From NCBI RefSeq assembly GCF_002946835.1, contig NZ_CP026652.1, forward strand, positions 3,844,001-3,908,000: a DNA stretch of 64,000 nucleotides. The letters run 5' to 3'. The DNA comes from Streptomyces dengpaensis. GTDB taxonomy: Bacteria; Actinomycetota; Actinomycetes; Streptomycetales; Streptomycetaceae. The position numbers were made by a program, and so were the translations under genes. Below, piece by piece: positions 45,555 through 55,177 of this stretch; the first letter of the stretch is position 1; every line of letters starts with the position of its first letter. The notes under the pieces are model-generated. The model was not told the DNA's origin, ran no database searches, and was given only the letters and a program-made list of their open reading frames with translations.

Positions 45555-47582
45555 TCAGCTCTCGGCGCGATCCTCCGGGACCGCCTCCGCCGCCGGGACG
45601 GACTCCGTCGCGTTGGCGATGGCCGGCGTCGAGCCGTTCGCCCCGTTCGTCAGTGACAGCTCCTTGGGGGAGAGCACCGGCGGGCGGGTGGACGGGGTGC
45701 GGCGGGAGGAGCCGGTCCACGCGGGGCGGGCCGGGCGCTTGACGATGGGAGCGAAGATCTCGGCGATCTGCTCCTTGCTCAGCGTCTCCTTCTCCAGCAG
45801 CTGGAGCACCAGCTGATCGAGGACGTCGCGGTTCTCGACCAGGATTTCCCAGGCCTCGTTGTGCGCGTTCTCGATGAGCTTCTTGACCTCTTCGTCGACG
45901 AGCGCGGCGACCTCTTCCGAGTAGTCGCGCTGGTGAGCCATCTCACGTCCGAGGAAGGGCTCGGTGTTGTCGCCGCCGAACTTGATCGCGCCGAGACGCT
46001 CGGTCATGCCGTACTGCGTGACCATCGCGCGGGCCGTGGTGGTGGCCTTCTCGATGTCGTTCGCGGCACCCGTGGTCGGGTCGTGGAAGACGAGCTCCTC
46101 GGCCGCGCGGCCGCCCAGCATGTACGCGAGCTGGTCCAGCATCTCGTTGCGCGTCGTGGAGTACTTGTCCTCCTCCGGCAGGACCATCGTGTAGCCGAGG
46201 GCACGGCCACGCGACAGGATCGTGATCTTGTGGACCGGGTCGGAGTTCGGAGACGCCGCCGCGACCAGGGCGTGGCCGCCCTCGTGGTACGCGGTGATCT
46301 TCTTCTCCTTGTCCGACATGATCCGGGTCCGCTTCTGCGGGCCCGCGACCACGCGGTCGATCGCCTCGTCCAGCATGGAGTTGTCGATCAGCTTCTTGTC
46401 GCTGCGGGCGGTGAGCAGCGCGGCCTCGTTGAGGACGTTGCTCAGGTCCGCGCCGGTGAAGCCCGGCGTGCGCCGCGCGACGGCCGACAGGTCGACGTCC
46501 GGAGCGACCGGCTTGCCCTTCTGGTGGACCTTGAGGATCTCCAGACGGCCCTGCATGTCCGGGCGGTCGACCGCGATCTGGCGGTCGAAGCGGCCGGGGC
46601 GCAGGAGGGCCGGGTCGAGGATGTCGGGCCGGTTCGTGGCGGCGATCAGGATGACGCCGCCCTTCACGTCGAAGCCGTCCATCTCGACGAGCAGCTGGTT
46701 CAGCGTCTGCTCGCGCTCGTCGTGACCACCGCCGAGGCCGGCGCCGCGGTGGCGGCCGACCGCGTCGATCTCGTCGACGAAGACGATCGCCGGAGCGTTC
46801 GCCTTGGCCTGCTCGAACAGGTCACGGACTCGGGAGGCACCGACACCGACGAACATCTCGACGAAGTCGGAGCCGGAGATCGAGTAGAAGGGAACGCCGG
46901 CCTCGCCCGCGACGGCGCGCGCGAGCAGTGTCTTACCCGTTCCAGGTGGCCCGTACAGGAGCACGCCCTTGGGGATCTTCGCCCCGACGGCCTGGAACTT
47001 CGCCGGCTCCTCGAGGAACTCCTTGATCTCCTGGAGCTCCTCGACCGCCTCGTCCGAGCCCGCGACGTCCGAGAACGTCGTCTTCGGGGTGTCCTTGGTG
47101 ATGAGCTTCGCCTTGGACTTCCCGAAGTTCATGACACGGGAGCCGCCGCCCTGCATCTGATTCATCAGGAACAGGAAGACGACGACGATGAGGACGAAGG
47201 GAAGCAGGGACAGCAGGATGCCCACGAAGGGGTTCTGCTTGGACGGCGAGACCGTGTAGCCGTCCGTGATCTGCTTGTTCTGGAACTTGTCCTGCAGTGT
47301 GTTGGCCAGGGCCGCGCCCTGGTCGCCGATGTAGCTCGCCTGGATCTTTGAGCTGCCGTCGACCTTCACACCGTCCTTGAGCGAGACCTTGATGATCTGC
47401 TCGTCGCCGGTGGTGAGCTTGGCCGACTCGACCTTGTTGTCATTGATCGCCTGGACGACCTGGCCGGTGTCCACCGTCTTGTAGCCGCCGGACGAACCGA
47501 CGACCTGCATCAACACGACCACGGCAAGGACGGCCAGCACGATCCACATGACCGGCCCACGGAAGTATCGCTTCACGTCCAT
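45555..47582 (-). CDS. ftsH: ATP-dependent zinc metalloprotease FtsH
   Basis: FtsH degrades membrane and regulatory proteins. The 675-residue protein has two membrane helices ([20 protein letters not shown] and [20 protein letters not shown]) around an extracytoplasmic loop, a AAA domain with [20 protein letters not shown], second-region-of-homology [20 protein letters not shown], and the zinc site HEGGHALV. Start [18 protein letters not shown] at 47582 matches remembered Streptomyces FtsH; an ATG at 47618 upstream is also open. It is followed downstream by a strong terminator. Confidence 0.97.
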   Translation of the reverse strand: MDVKRYFRGPVMWIVLAVLAVVVLMQVVGSSGGYKTVDTGQVVQAINDNKVESAKLTTGDEQIIKVSLKDGVKVDGSSKIQASYIGDQGAALANTLQDKFQNKQITDGYTVSPSKQNPFVGILLSLLPFVLIVVVFLFLMNQMQGGGSRVMNFGKSKAKLITKDTPKTTFSDVAGSDEAVEELQEIKEFLEEPAKFQAVGAKIPKGVLLYGPPGTGKTLLARAVAGEAGVPFYSISGSDFVEMFVGVGASRVRDLFEQAKANAPAIVFVDEIDAVGRHRGAGLGGGHDEREQTLNQLLVEMDGFDVKGGVILIAATNRPDILDPALLRPGRFDRQIAVDRPDMQGRLEILKVHQKGKPVAPDVDLSAVARRTPGFTGADLSNVLNEAALLTARSDKKLIDNSMLDEAIDRVVAGPQKRTRIMSDKEKKITAYHEGGHALVAAASPNSDPVHKITILSRGRALGYTMVLPEEDKYSTTRNEMLDQLAYMLGGRAAEELVFHDPTTGAANDIEKATTTARAMVTQYGMTERLGAIKFGGDNTEPFLGREMAHQRDYSEEVAALVDEEVKKLIENAHNEAWEILVENRDVLDQLVLQLLEKETLSKEQIAEIFAPIVKRPARPAWTGSSRRTPSTRPPVLSPKELSLTNGANGSTPAIANATESVPAAEAVPEDRAES

Positions 47583-47782
47583 CCATACGGAGCGGTGCCG
47601 CCCCGTCCCTCCTGCCATAGTGAGTTTGATAAAGACTGTTCTTCGGACGGTACCCCAGCATTGTCACCCGAAGCCGCAGTGGACTGCTGGCAATCCCGCC
47701 TACGCATGCTCCAACGGCGCGAAACCCGCTGGGGTTCCCGAACGTCCTACCGGGACTGAGCCGCCCTCGGAAGGGCGGAGGC

Positions 47783-48361
47783 TCAGCCGCCGTAGACGTG
47801 AGGCGCGAGCGTACCGACGAACGGGAGGTTGCGGTACTTCTCGGCGTAGTCGAGGCCGTAGCCGACGACGAACTCGTTCGGGATGTCGAAGCCGACCCAC
47901 TCCACGTCGATCGCGACCTTCGCCGCATCCGGCTTGCGCAGCAGCGTGCACACCTTGAGGGAGGCGGGCTCGCGGGAGCCGAGGTTGGAGATCAGCCAGG
48001 AGAGGGTCAGCCCGGAGTCGATGATGTCCTCGACGACGAGGACGTGCTTGCCCTTGATGTCGGTGTCGAGGTCCTTGAGGATCCGCACCACACCGGAGGA
48101 CTGCGTGCCGGCGCCGTACGAGGACACGGCCATCCAGTCCATGGTGACCGGGGTGGACAGCGCACGCGCCAGGTCCGCCATGACCATGACGGCGCCCTTG
48201 AGAACCCCGACGATCAGCAGGTCCTTGCCCGCGTACTCCGCGTCGATCTTCGCGGCCAGCTCGGCCAGCTTCGCGTCGATCTCTTCCTTGGTGATGAGCA
48301 CCGACTTGAGGTCGGTGCCCATGTCTTTCGCGTCCACCCGCATCACTTTCGGTCGTCCCAC
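47783..48361 (-). CDS. hpt: Hypoxanthine phosphoribosyltransferase
   Basis: Hpt salvages hypoxanthine to IMP. The 192-residue protein has the PRPP-binding [18 protein letters not shown] and [20 protein letters not shown], standard for purine phosphoribosyltransferases. GTG 48361 is used with AGGGAG about 11 bases upstream; an internal ATG at 48343 ([10 protein letters not shown]) is an equally plausible start. It lies between tilS and ftsH, a conserved actinobacterial order. Confidence 0.95.
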   Translation of the reverse strand: MGRPKVMRVDAKDMGTDLKSVLITKEEIDAKLAELAAKIDAEYAGKDLLIVGVLKGAVMVMADLARALSTPVTMDWMAVSSYGAGTQSSGVVRILKDLDTDIKGKHVLVVEDIIDSGLTLSWLISNLGSREPASLKVCTLLRKPDAAKVAIDVEWVGFDIPNEFVVGYGLDYAEKYRNLPFVGTLAPHVYGG

Positions 48362-48418
48362 CGGCTGATCGCTCCCTCCCCGGAGGGGAGACCGGGCGCC
48401 TCCCTGAAGGGGCGCATT

Positions 48419-49537
48419 TCAGCCTTGCCGAATCACCAGTCTGCCACCCTGTCGCTGAGCGACGACTTTGCCGGGGAGATTGATGGCCCCCTGGCCGCGC
48501 CAGCCGGTGATCAGCCGGTCGATTTCTTCGATGTGACGGGCGAACAGCGAACCGGCCGGGGCGCCTGCCTCGATGGCGGCGCGGCGCAGGATGCGACGGC
48601 GTACGGCGGGGGGCAGCGCGTAGAGCTTGGCGCATTCCAGGAGGCCGGCCGCGTCGCGCACGGAGGCCTCGGCCTGGCTGGCCCACGCGTCGAGGGCGTC
48701 GGCGTCGTCGCGCGAGAGCTGGGCCGTACGGGCGAGTGCCTCGACGACGCCCTTGCCGAGCGCCTTCTCCAGGGCGGGCAGGCCCTCGTGGCGCAGCCGG
48801 GAGCGGGTGTAGGCCGGGTCGGCGTTGTGCGGGTCGTCCCAGACGGGCAGCGCCTGGACCATGCAGGCCTTGCGGGCGGTCTGCCGGTCCAGATGCAGGA
48901 AGGGGCGGCGGTAACGGCCGTCGGCCCCCGAGACCGCGGCCATTCCGGACAGGGAGCGGATGCCGGAGCCGCGGGCGAGGCCCAGCAGGACGGTTTCGGC
49001 TTGGTCGTCGCGGGTGTGGCCGAGCAGGATCGCGGCGGCGCCGTGGCGCTCGGCGGCGGCGTCCAGGGCTGCGTACCGGGCGTCGCGGGCGGCGGCCTCC
49101 GGACCGCCGTCGCGGCCGACGTCGACGGCGATGGACTCGGCCGGGGTCAGCCCCAGCTCGGTGAGGCGCAGCACGACTTCGTCGGCGCGCAGGTCGGAGC
49201 CGTCCTGAAGACCGTGGTCGACGGTGATGCCACCGGCGCGGATGCCGAGTTTGGGGGCTTCGAAGGCGAGGGCGGAGGCGAGCGCCATGGAGTCGGCGCC
49301 GCCGGAGCAGGCGACCAGGACGAGCGGCGGGGGCAGCTGCTCGTGCGGGGCCCTGGCCGGGGTGGTGCGCCGCGTACCGGGAGCGGGCACCCGCTCCGCG
49401 TCGGGGGCGAACCGGCGCGCGACACCGGCGGCGGGCGTGCGCGCGGTGTCGGGGGCGGGCGTGTGCTCGGAGAGGATGTCGTGGAGTACGCGGCGAACCG
49501 CCAGGCGTATCGCCGCGACCGCAGGATGGGGACCCAT
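48419..49537 (-). CDS. tilS: tRNA(Ile)-lysidine synthase TilS
   Basis: TilS adds lysine to the wobble cytidine of tRNA(Ile)(CAU), an essential step. The 372-residue protein has the PP-loop [19 protein letters not shown] and a conserved [20 protein letters not shown], with a C-terminal domain ([20 protein letters not shown]). A Pro/Ala/Arg-rich stretch of about 45 residues between the first helix and the PP-loop looks like an insertion. It is 57 bases before hpt. Confidence 0.95.
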   Translation of the reverse strand: MGPHPAVAAIRLAVRRVLHDILSEHTPAPDTARTPAAGVARRFAPDAERVPAPGTRRTTPARAPHEQLPPPLVLVACSGGADSMALASALAFEAPKLGIRAGGITVDHGLQDGSDLRADEVVLRLTELGLTPAESIAVDVGRDGGPEAAARDARYAALDAAAERHGAAAILLGHTRDDQAETVLLGLARGSGIRSLSGMAAVSGADGRYRRPFLHLDRQTARKACMVQALPVWDDPHNADPAYTRSRLRHEGLPALEKALGKGVVEALARTAQLSRDDADALDAWASQAEASVRDAAGLLECAKLYALPPAVRRRILRRAAIEAGAPAGSLFARHIEEIDRLITGWRGQGAINLPGKVVAQRQGGRLVIRQG

Positions 49538-49729
49538 GTCCGGTTCCCTTCATGAAGTTTTCGGGGGGTGAGCCCGAGGTCGGTCACTCAGAGTGTGTAG
49601 ATGGTGACAGAACCGGGCCGTTCCCCGAGCATTGCACGCCTACCCATGGCTCACGGTCCCTCGGACGGGTGATTGGAGGGGCGTTCGCCTGCCGTCGGCC
49701 GGATTCGTTTCACGACCTTCCCGTAGGGT

Positions 49730-50854
49730 TCACGACTCTGCTGTGCGGTGCACCCGCGCGACCCAGTCCGCCGGTTTGGAGATCTCCGCCTTGGTCGGGA
49801 GGGTGTTCGGGGAGGTCCACACGCGGTTGAACCCGTCCATGCCGGCCTGTTCGACGACCGACCGCACGAACCGCTCGCCGTCCCTGTACTGCCTGAGTTT
49901 GGCGTCCAAACCAAGCAGCTTGCGCAGGGCCATGTCCAGGCGGGAGGCCCCCTTGGCGCGGCGCTGCTGGAATTTCTCGCGGATCTCGCCCACGGACGGG
50001 ACCACGGCGGGGCCCACTCCGTCCATGACGAAGTCCGCGTGGCCCTCCAGAAGGGACATCACGGCGGTCAGCCGGGCGAGGATCTCCCGCTGGGCGGGCG
50101 TCTGCACGATTTCCACGAGGGAGCGGCCGCCGTCGTCCTCCTCGGTGTCGGGGCGCGACCCCGCGAGGGACTGGGCGGCCTCCCTGATGCGCTCAAGGAC
50201 GGTCATGGGGTCGACGTCGGTCTCCCCCAAGAACGACTGGATTTCGCCCTCCAGGTGGTCGCGCAGCCAGGGCACCGCCGTGAACTGGGTGCGGTGCGTC
50301 TCCTCATGCAGACACACCCACAGACGGAAGTCGTGCGGCTCCACGTCGAGTTCGCGCTCCACGTGCACGATGTTCGGCGCGACCAGCAGGAGCCTGCCTC
50401 CGCCGTTCGCCCCGGCGGGCAGTTCCCGGGTGGCCGGGGCGAAGGTCTCGTACTGCCCGAGGACCCGCGACGACAGGAACGACAGCAGCATGCCCAGCTC
50501 CACGCCGGTGACCTTGCCGCCGACGGCGCCGAGAACGGCTCCGCCCGGGGTGTTCCCCCGCCGCTCCTGCATCTTGTCGAGGAGGGGCTTGAGGATCTCC
50601 CGGAACCCGGCGACGTTCGCCCGCACCCAGCCGGGGCGGTCGACGACGAGTACGGGGGTGTCGTGCACGACGTCCTCGCCCATACGAGTAAAGCCCCGGA
50701 CATGCTCCTCCGAGGCTTTCGCGTGCCGGCGCAGTTCCGCGACGACGGACCTGGCCTCGTCGCGGCTCACCTCGGGGCCCGGCCGCACGAGCCGGGTCGC
50801 GGTCGCCACCGCGAGATTCCAGTCGACCATCTCGGCACCACCGATGCTCGTCAT
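49730..50854 (-). CDS. Zinc-dependent metalloprotease-like protein (zincin, DUF2342 type)
   Basis: The 374-residue protein has a clear HExxH zincin motif in LWVCLHEETHRTQFTAVPWL and a downstream glutamate-containing helix (LLEGHADFVMDGVGPAVVPS). Proteins of this family are common in actinobacteria and are annotated as zinc proteases or as F420-biosynthesis-associated; substrates are unproven. It has a glycine-rich segment (GNTPGGAVLGAVGGKVTGVE). Start MTSIGGAEMVDWNLAV at 50854. The next gene towards the right is dacB, in the same direction, past the 31-bp repeats. Confidence 0.88.
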   Translation of the reverse strand: MTSIGGAEMVDWNLAVATATRLVRPGPEVSRDEARSVVAELRRHAKASEEHVRGFTRMGEDVVHDTPVLVVDRPGWVRANVAGFREILKPLLDKMQERRGNTPGGAVLGAVGGKVTGVELGMLLSFLSSRVLGQYETFAPATRELPAGANGGGRLLLVAPNIVHVERELDVEPHDFRLWVCLHEETHRTQFTAVPWLRDHLEGEIQSFLGETDVDPMTVLERIREAAQSLAGSRPDTEEDDGGRSLVEIVQTPAQREILARLTAVMSLLEGHADFVMDGVGPAVVPSVGEIREKFQQRRAKGASRLDMALRKLLGLDAKLRQYRDGERFVRSVVEQAGMDGFNRVWTSPNTLPTKAEISKPADWVARVHRTAES

Positions 50855-51025
50855 GCGTCAACCGTACGTGAGCGTGTCCGGCTGCGGTTAGGGATACGAG
50901 GCCGGGGGCCCCTTGTCGTGAGGCTCGCGGTGTCCTTGGCACCCTCTGGGTCGACTGGGGCCGGGGCCTGTTCGGGCTGGCACCCGGCGCTGTCGGCTGT
51001 ACCCACCCGTCCCGCCCTGCGGGAC

Positions 51026-51196
51026 GACTGCCCACAGCGGTTGCGACCGGCGGGGTTACTGCCCACAGCAGTTGCGACTGGCGGGGTGACTGGCCACAGC
51101 AGTTGCGACTGGCGGGGTGACTGGCCACAGCAGTTGCGACTGGCGGGGTGACTGGCCACAGCAGTTGCGACTGGCGGGGTGACTGGCCACAGCAGT
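51026..51196. repeat. 31-bp tandem repeat before the zincin gene
   Basis: The block cacagcagttgcgactggc recurs at exact 31-base spacing (cacagc at 51033, 51064, 51095, 51126, 51157 and 51188), giving five full units and a partial sixth, with the first unit slightly diverged. 31 is not a multiple of three, so it cannot keep a peptide frame. It lies in the gap 50855-51238 between dacB and the zincin gene. Unit identity is nearly perfect, suggesting recent or ongoing expansion. The rest of the gap codes for nothing obvious. Confidence 0.95.
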
Positions 51197-51238
51197 AAGC
51201 GGCGCGCCCAGCGCCCACAGCGGTACCTGCCCCGGTAC

Positions 51239-52804
51239 CTACCTGCAGCCGCACGCCGCCAGTGCCGTTGCCGCGTGGTCCAGGGCTGCTCTTGCCTCCA
51301 CGGTGTTCGGTGGGTCGGCCTCGTCGGATGCCAGGAAGGCGAAGGCCAGGAGGCGGCCGTCGGCGTTCACGACGGTGCCGGCGAGGGTGTTCACGCCGGT
51401 CAGCGTGCCGGTCTTGGCGCGGACCACACCGGTGGCGGCCGGGTCGTCGCTGTAGCGGGTGCTGAGGGTGCCGGTGAAGCCCGCGACGGGCAGACCGGTC
51501 AGGACCGGACGGAGTTCGGGGTGGGCCGGGTCGCCGGCCTTGGCCAGCAGCGCGGTGAGCAGGTCGGCCGAGAGCCGGTCGGCGCGGTTCAGGCCGCTGC
51601 CGTCCGCGAAGTTCGTGCCGGACAGCGGGAGTCCGAGCTTCTTCAGCTGCGCGTGCATCGCCTTCGCGTCACCCTCGAAACTGGGCTGCTCGCCGGAGGC
51701 GAGGGCGACCTGGCGGGCCAGGGCCTCCGCGATGTCGTTGTCGCTGTTGGTCAACATGCGCTCGACCAGGGCGGACAGAGGCGCCGAGGAGACCGAGGCG
51801 AGGGCCTCGGCGCGGTTCGTCGCCTTCGAGGGGCCGGGGTTCGTCGTCTTGATGCCCCTGTCGTGGAGCAGGTCGGCGAACTGACGGGCCGCGTCCGCGG
51901 CCGGGTCCGGGACCCGCGCGGCCGGTCCGCCGGTCGAGTCGTCGGAACGGCCCTCGTCGACCATCAGGGACGTGACCTGCGCGATGTTGTCGTTGACGCC
52001 GATGGGGTGCAGCGCGGGACCCGCGTACAGCGAGGTGTCGTACGAGAGCGTCACGCGGTCCATGTGACGGTCCTTCAGGGCGGTGGCAGTCCTGTCGGCG
52101 AGGGTGTGCAGGCTGGCCCAGCCGTCCGCGTCCTTCTCGGCGGTGAGTGTCGGGTCGCCGCCGCCGACGAGCACGACTTCCTTGGTGTCGGGCTCCAGGA
52201 CCGTACGCGTCTTGATGCGGTGCTCGGGTCCCGTCGCCGAGAGCGCGGCGACGGCGGTGGCGATCTTGGTGGTGGAGGCCGGGATCTGGACCTCGTCCGC
52301 GCCCTTGCCGTACAGCCGCTTGCCGGTCGCCACGTCGACGACGACGGCGGTGCGGCGCGCGCCGAGGACGGCCGCCTTGTCCAGGAGCGGGTCGAGGACG
52401 TCCGCGAGGGCCTTCTCGGCGGGCGCGGGCACCGCGCTCGCCGAGCCGCCGACTCGGGCCAGGACGGAGGCCGCGCTGGGCGCGGGTTGGGGCTGGGCCG
52501 GCTTCTGGGACGTATCGGAGCGGCGTCCGTGATCTGCGCCACCCTCCCCTTCCTGCGATGCGGCCCAGTCGCGCTCCGCCGTACGCTGACCAGTGGAGTC
52601 CCAGGGACCGGCCGCGGCCACCGCCCCGGCCGCGAGCGCCAGGCCCACGGTGGCGGCGATGGCTGTGACCTGGGGAGTCGTGAGCCGCACGGAAGGCGGC
52701 CGTACGGCCTGAGTGATCCGCGCCACATGCGGTTTCACCGTCCGCGCGACCCGCACCACATGCGGTCTCGCGGCCCGCCAAGCCCTCAGCTCTGGCACGA
52801 CCAC
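51239..52804 (-). CDS. dacB: D-alanyl-D-alanine carboxypeptidase/endopeptidase (PBP4, DacB type)
   Basis: DacB-type enzymes trim the peptidoglycan stem peptide. The 521-residue protein has a membrane anchor (VTAIAATVGLALAAGAVAAA) and the penicillin-binding motifs SxxK in PASTTKIATAV, SxN in MLTNSDNDIAEALAR and KTG in VRAKTGTLTGVNTLA. A long disordered Gln/Pro-rich linker (PAQPQPAPSAASV) links anchor and domain. GTG 52802-52804 has an AAAGGGG site upstream. It is divergent from ppa. Confidence 0.95.
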   Translation of the reverse strand: MVVPELRAWRAARPHVVRVARTVKPHVARITQAVRPPSVRLTTPQVTAIAATVGLALAAGAVAAAGPWDSTGQRTAERDWAASQEGEGGADHGRRSDTSQKPAQPQPAPSAASVLARVGGSASAVPAPAEKALADVLDPLLDKAAVLGARRTAVVVDVATGKRLYGKGADEVQIPASTTKIATAVAALSATGPEHRIKTRTVLEPDTKEVVLVGGGDPTLTAEKDADGWASLHTLADRTATALKDRHMDRVTLSYDTSLYAGPALHPIGVNDNIAQVTSLMVDEGRSDDSTGGPAARVPDPAADAARQFADLLHDRGIKTTNPGPSKATNRAEALASVSSAPLSALVERMLTNSDNDIAEALARQVALASGEQPSFEGDAKAMHAQLKKLGLPLSGTNFADGSGLNRADRLSADLLTALLAKAGDPAHPELRPVLTGLPVAGFTGTLSTRYSDDPAATGVVRAKTGTLTGVNTLAGTVVNADGRLLAFAFLASDEADPPNTVEARAALDHAATALAACGCR

Positions 52805-52883
52805 CAGCCCCTTTCGCGATCACCCACCTGCGTGAGGGACACTTAACCACCAGAACTATGTGCTGATCATGGAGGAGCCACCG

Positions 52884-53375
52884 GTGGAGTTCGACGTCAC
52901 GATCGAGATTCCGAAGGGTTCGCGGAACAAGTACGAGGTGGACCACGAGACCGGTCGGATCCGCCTGGACCGTCGACTCTTCACCTCGACCAGCTACCCG
53001 GCCGACTACGGCTTCGTCGAGAACACCCTCGGCGAGGACGGCGACCCGCTGGACGCGCTGGTCATCCTGGACGAGCCGACCTTCCCCGGCTGCCTCATCC
53101 AGTGCCGCGCGATCGGCATGTTCCGTATGACGGACGAGGCCGGCGGCGACGACAAGCTGCTGTGCGTCCCGGCGCACGACCCGCGTGTGGAGCACCTGCG
53201 CGACATCCACCACGTGTCGGAGTTCGACCGCCTGGAGATCCAGCACTTCTTCGAGGTCTACAAGGACCTGGAGCCCGGCAAGTCCGTCGAGGGCGCCGAC
53301 TGGGTGGGCCGCACCGAGGCCGAGGCCGAGATCGAGCGTTCCTACAAGCGCTTCAAGGACCAGGGCGGTCACTGA
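52884..53375 (+). CDS. ppa: Inorganic pyrophosphatase (family I)
   Basis: Ppa hydrolyses pyrophosphate. The 163-residue protein has [20 protein letters not shown], containing the DGDPLD metal-binding signature, plus [20 protein letters not shown] and [23 protein letters not shown] 52884 is chosen because GGAGGAG lies six to seven bases before it; it gives the standard family start [19 protein letters not shown]. It is divergent from dacB. Confidence 0.97.
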   Translation: MEFDVTIEIPKGSRNKYEVDHETGRIRLDRRLFTSTSYPADYGFVENTLGEDGDPLDALVILDEPTFPGCLIQCRAIGMFRMTDEAGGDDKLLCVPAHDPRVEHLRDIHHVSEFDRLEIQHFFEVYKDLEPGKSVEGADWVGRTEAEAEIERSYKRFKDQGGH

Positions 53376-53482
53376 CCCCTCCTGTGCCCTGCGGGCCGCG
53401 TGACCCCTTGAGGGTGGCGCGGCCCGTTCGCTTATCTGTGCGCATACTGGGCGTACTGGAGGTGCGTAGTCGGGAGCAGTGG

Positions 53483-55126
53483 GTGACGGACGCGGAGGAC
53501 CGCAAGCCGCAGTCGGACGAGGCGAGGAGTGCCTTCGCCCAGCCGGACGGTGTGACGCCGACGGTCGAGGACGAGTCGGGGACCACGTCGGAGTTCGCGG
53601 TCCCCCAGGGGCTGCTGCCGCCCGAAGCGCCGGGCGCCGAGCCCGAGGGTTCGGCGTTCAGTACCCCGCGCACGTACAGCGCCCGGCACGCCCCGGCCGC
53701 CTTCACGCCGCCGACGGGCATGCCCTTGGTCAGTCTGACCAAGGACGCACCCTGGCAGGACCGGATGCGCACGATGTTGCGGATGCCGGTGACCGAGCGT
53801 CCCGCGCCCGAAGCGGTGCACAAGGAGGACGAAGCGGGGCCCGCCGTCCCGCGCGTGCTCGACCTGACCTTGCGTATCGGCGAGTTGCTCCTCGCGGGCG
53901 GCGAGGGCGCCGAGGACGTGGAGGCGGCGATGTTCGCCGTCTGCCGCTCCTACGGCCTGGACCGCTGCGAACCGAACGTCACCTTCACCCTGCTGTCGAT
54001 CTCGTACCAGCCGTCCCTGGTGGACGACCCCGTGACGGCATCACGGACGGTACGCCGTCGCGGCACCGACTACACACGGCTCGCGGCCGTCTACCGGCTC
54101 GTCGACGACCTCAGCGAGCCGGAGGCCGCGATCTCCCTGGAGGAGGCCTACGGGCGGCTCGCCGAGATCCGGCGCAACCGGCACCCGTATCCCGGGTGGG
54201 TGCTGACCGCCGCCGGCGGGCTGCTCGCGGGTGCGGCCTCGGTGCTCGTCGGCGGTGGCCCGGTCGTGTTCGTCGCCGCGGCGCTCGGCGCGATGCTGGG
54301 CGACCGGCTCGCGTGGCTGTGCGCGGGGCGCGGGCTGCCGGAGTTCTACCAGTTCACGGCGGCCGCGATGCCGCCGGCCGCGGTCGGTGTCGCGCTCACG
54401 CTGGCGCACGTCGACGTGAACGCGTCAGCGGTGATCACCGGTGGGCTGTTCGCGCTGCTGCCCGGACGGGCGCTCGTCGCGGGCGTGCAGGATGGGCTGA
54501 CCGGCTTTTACATCACCGCGTCCGCACGCCTGTTGGAGATTGTTTACCTCTTCGTGGGCATCGTCGTCGGTGTCCTCGTGGTGCTCTACTTCGGCGTGAA
54601 GCTGGGCGCCCAGCTCAATCCGGATGCGGCCCTGAACATCTCCGAGCGGCCCGTGCTGCAGATCGCCGCGTCGATGCTGCTGGCGCTCACCTTCGCGGTC
54701 CTGCTTCAGCAGGAACGATCCACCGTGCTCGCGGTGACCCTCAACGGCGGCGTGGCCTGGTCGGTGTACGGGGCGATGCACTTCGTGGGCGGCCTCTCAC
54801 CGGTCGCCTCCACGGCCGTCGCGGCGGGTCTGGTGGGGCTGTTCGGGCAGCTGCTGTCGCGCTACCGGTTCGCTTCCGCGCTGCCCTACACCACTGCGGC
54901 GATCGGGCCCCTGCTGCCCGGTTCGGCCACCTACTTCGGGCTGTTGTCGATCGCCCAGAACGAGATCGACCAGGGGCTGGTTTCGCTGGCCAAGGCCGCG
55001 TCGCTCGCCATGGCCATCGCGATCGGGGTGAATCTGGGGTCGGAGATCTCCCGGCTGTTCCTGCGGGTGCCCGGCGCCGGCCGCGCGGCCGGGCGGCGTG
55101 CGGCCAAGCGGACGCGGGGGTTCTGA
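53483..55126 (+). CDS. ThrE-family threonine/serine exporter
   Basis: The 547-residue protein has a long hydrophilic head (to about residue 120), the ThrE domain (LTLRIGELLLAGGEGAEDVE, then LTAAGGLLAGAASVLVGGGP) and about ten membrane helices. ThrE exports L-threonine and L-serine in corynebacteria. The GTG at 53483 has GGAG eight bases upstream; earlier in-frame GTG codons at about 53439 and 53463 are alternatives. It ends beside a palindromic terminator. Confidence 0.9.
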   Translation: MTDAEDRKPQSDEARSAFAQPDGVTPTVEDESGTTSEFAVPQGLLPPEAPGAEPEGSAFSTPRTYSARHAPAAFTPPTGMPLVSLTKDAPWQDRMRTMLRMPVTERPAPEAVHKEDEAGPAVPRVLDLTLRIGELLLAGGEGAEDVEAAMFAVCRSYGLDRCEPNVTFTLLSISYQPSLVDDPVTASRTVRRRGTDYTRLAAVYRLVDDLSEPEAAISLEEAYGRLAEIRRNRHPYPGWVLTAAGGLLAGAASVLVGGGPVVFVAAALGAMLGDRLAWLCAGRGLPEFYQFTAAAMPPAAVGVALTLAHVDVNASAVITGGLFALLPGRALVAGVQDGLTGFYITASARLLEIVYLFVGIVVGVLVVLYFGVKLGAQLNPDAALNISERPVLQIAASMLLALTFAVLLQQERSTVLAVTLNGGVAWSVYGAMHFVGGLSPVASTAVAAGLVGLFGQLLSRYRFASALPYTTAAIGPLLPGSATYFGLLSIAQNEIDQGLVSLAKAASLAMAIAIGVNLGSEISRLFLRVPGAGRAAGRRAAKRTRGF

Positions 55127-55146
55127 GCGCCCGAGAGCTCGGGCGC
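55127..55146. terminator. Palindromic bidirectional terminator between exporter and DedA genes
   Basis: The 20-base gcgcccgagagctcgggcgc is a perfect palindrome immediately after the exporter stop and 31 bases from the leftward DedA stop. A ccccttg sequence follows it on the plus strand. Confidence 0.8.
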
Positions 55147-55177
55147 CCCTTGCGGGGAGCTTCCTCCCACGTGTGCC

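Noticed and set aside
51026..51196. 31-bp repeat array considered as a CRISPR
   Set aside because: Units adjoin directly without spacers and no cas genes are near, so it is a simple tandem repeat.
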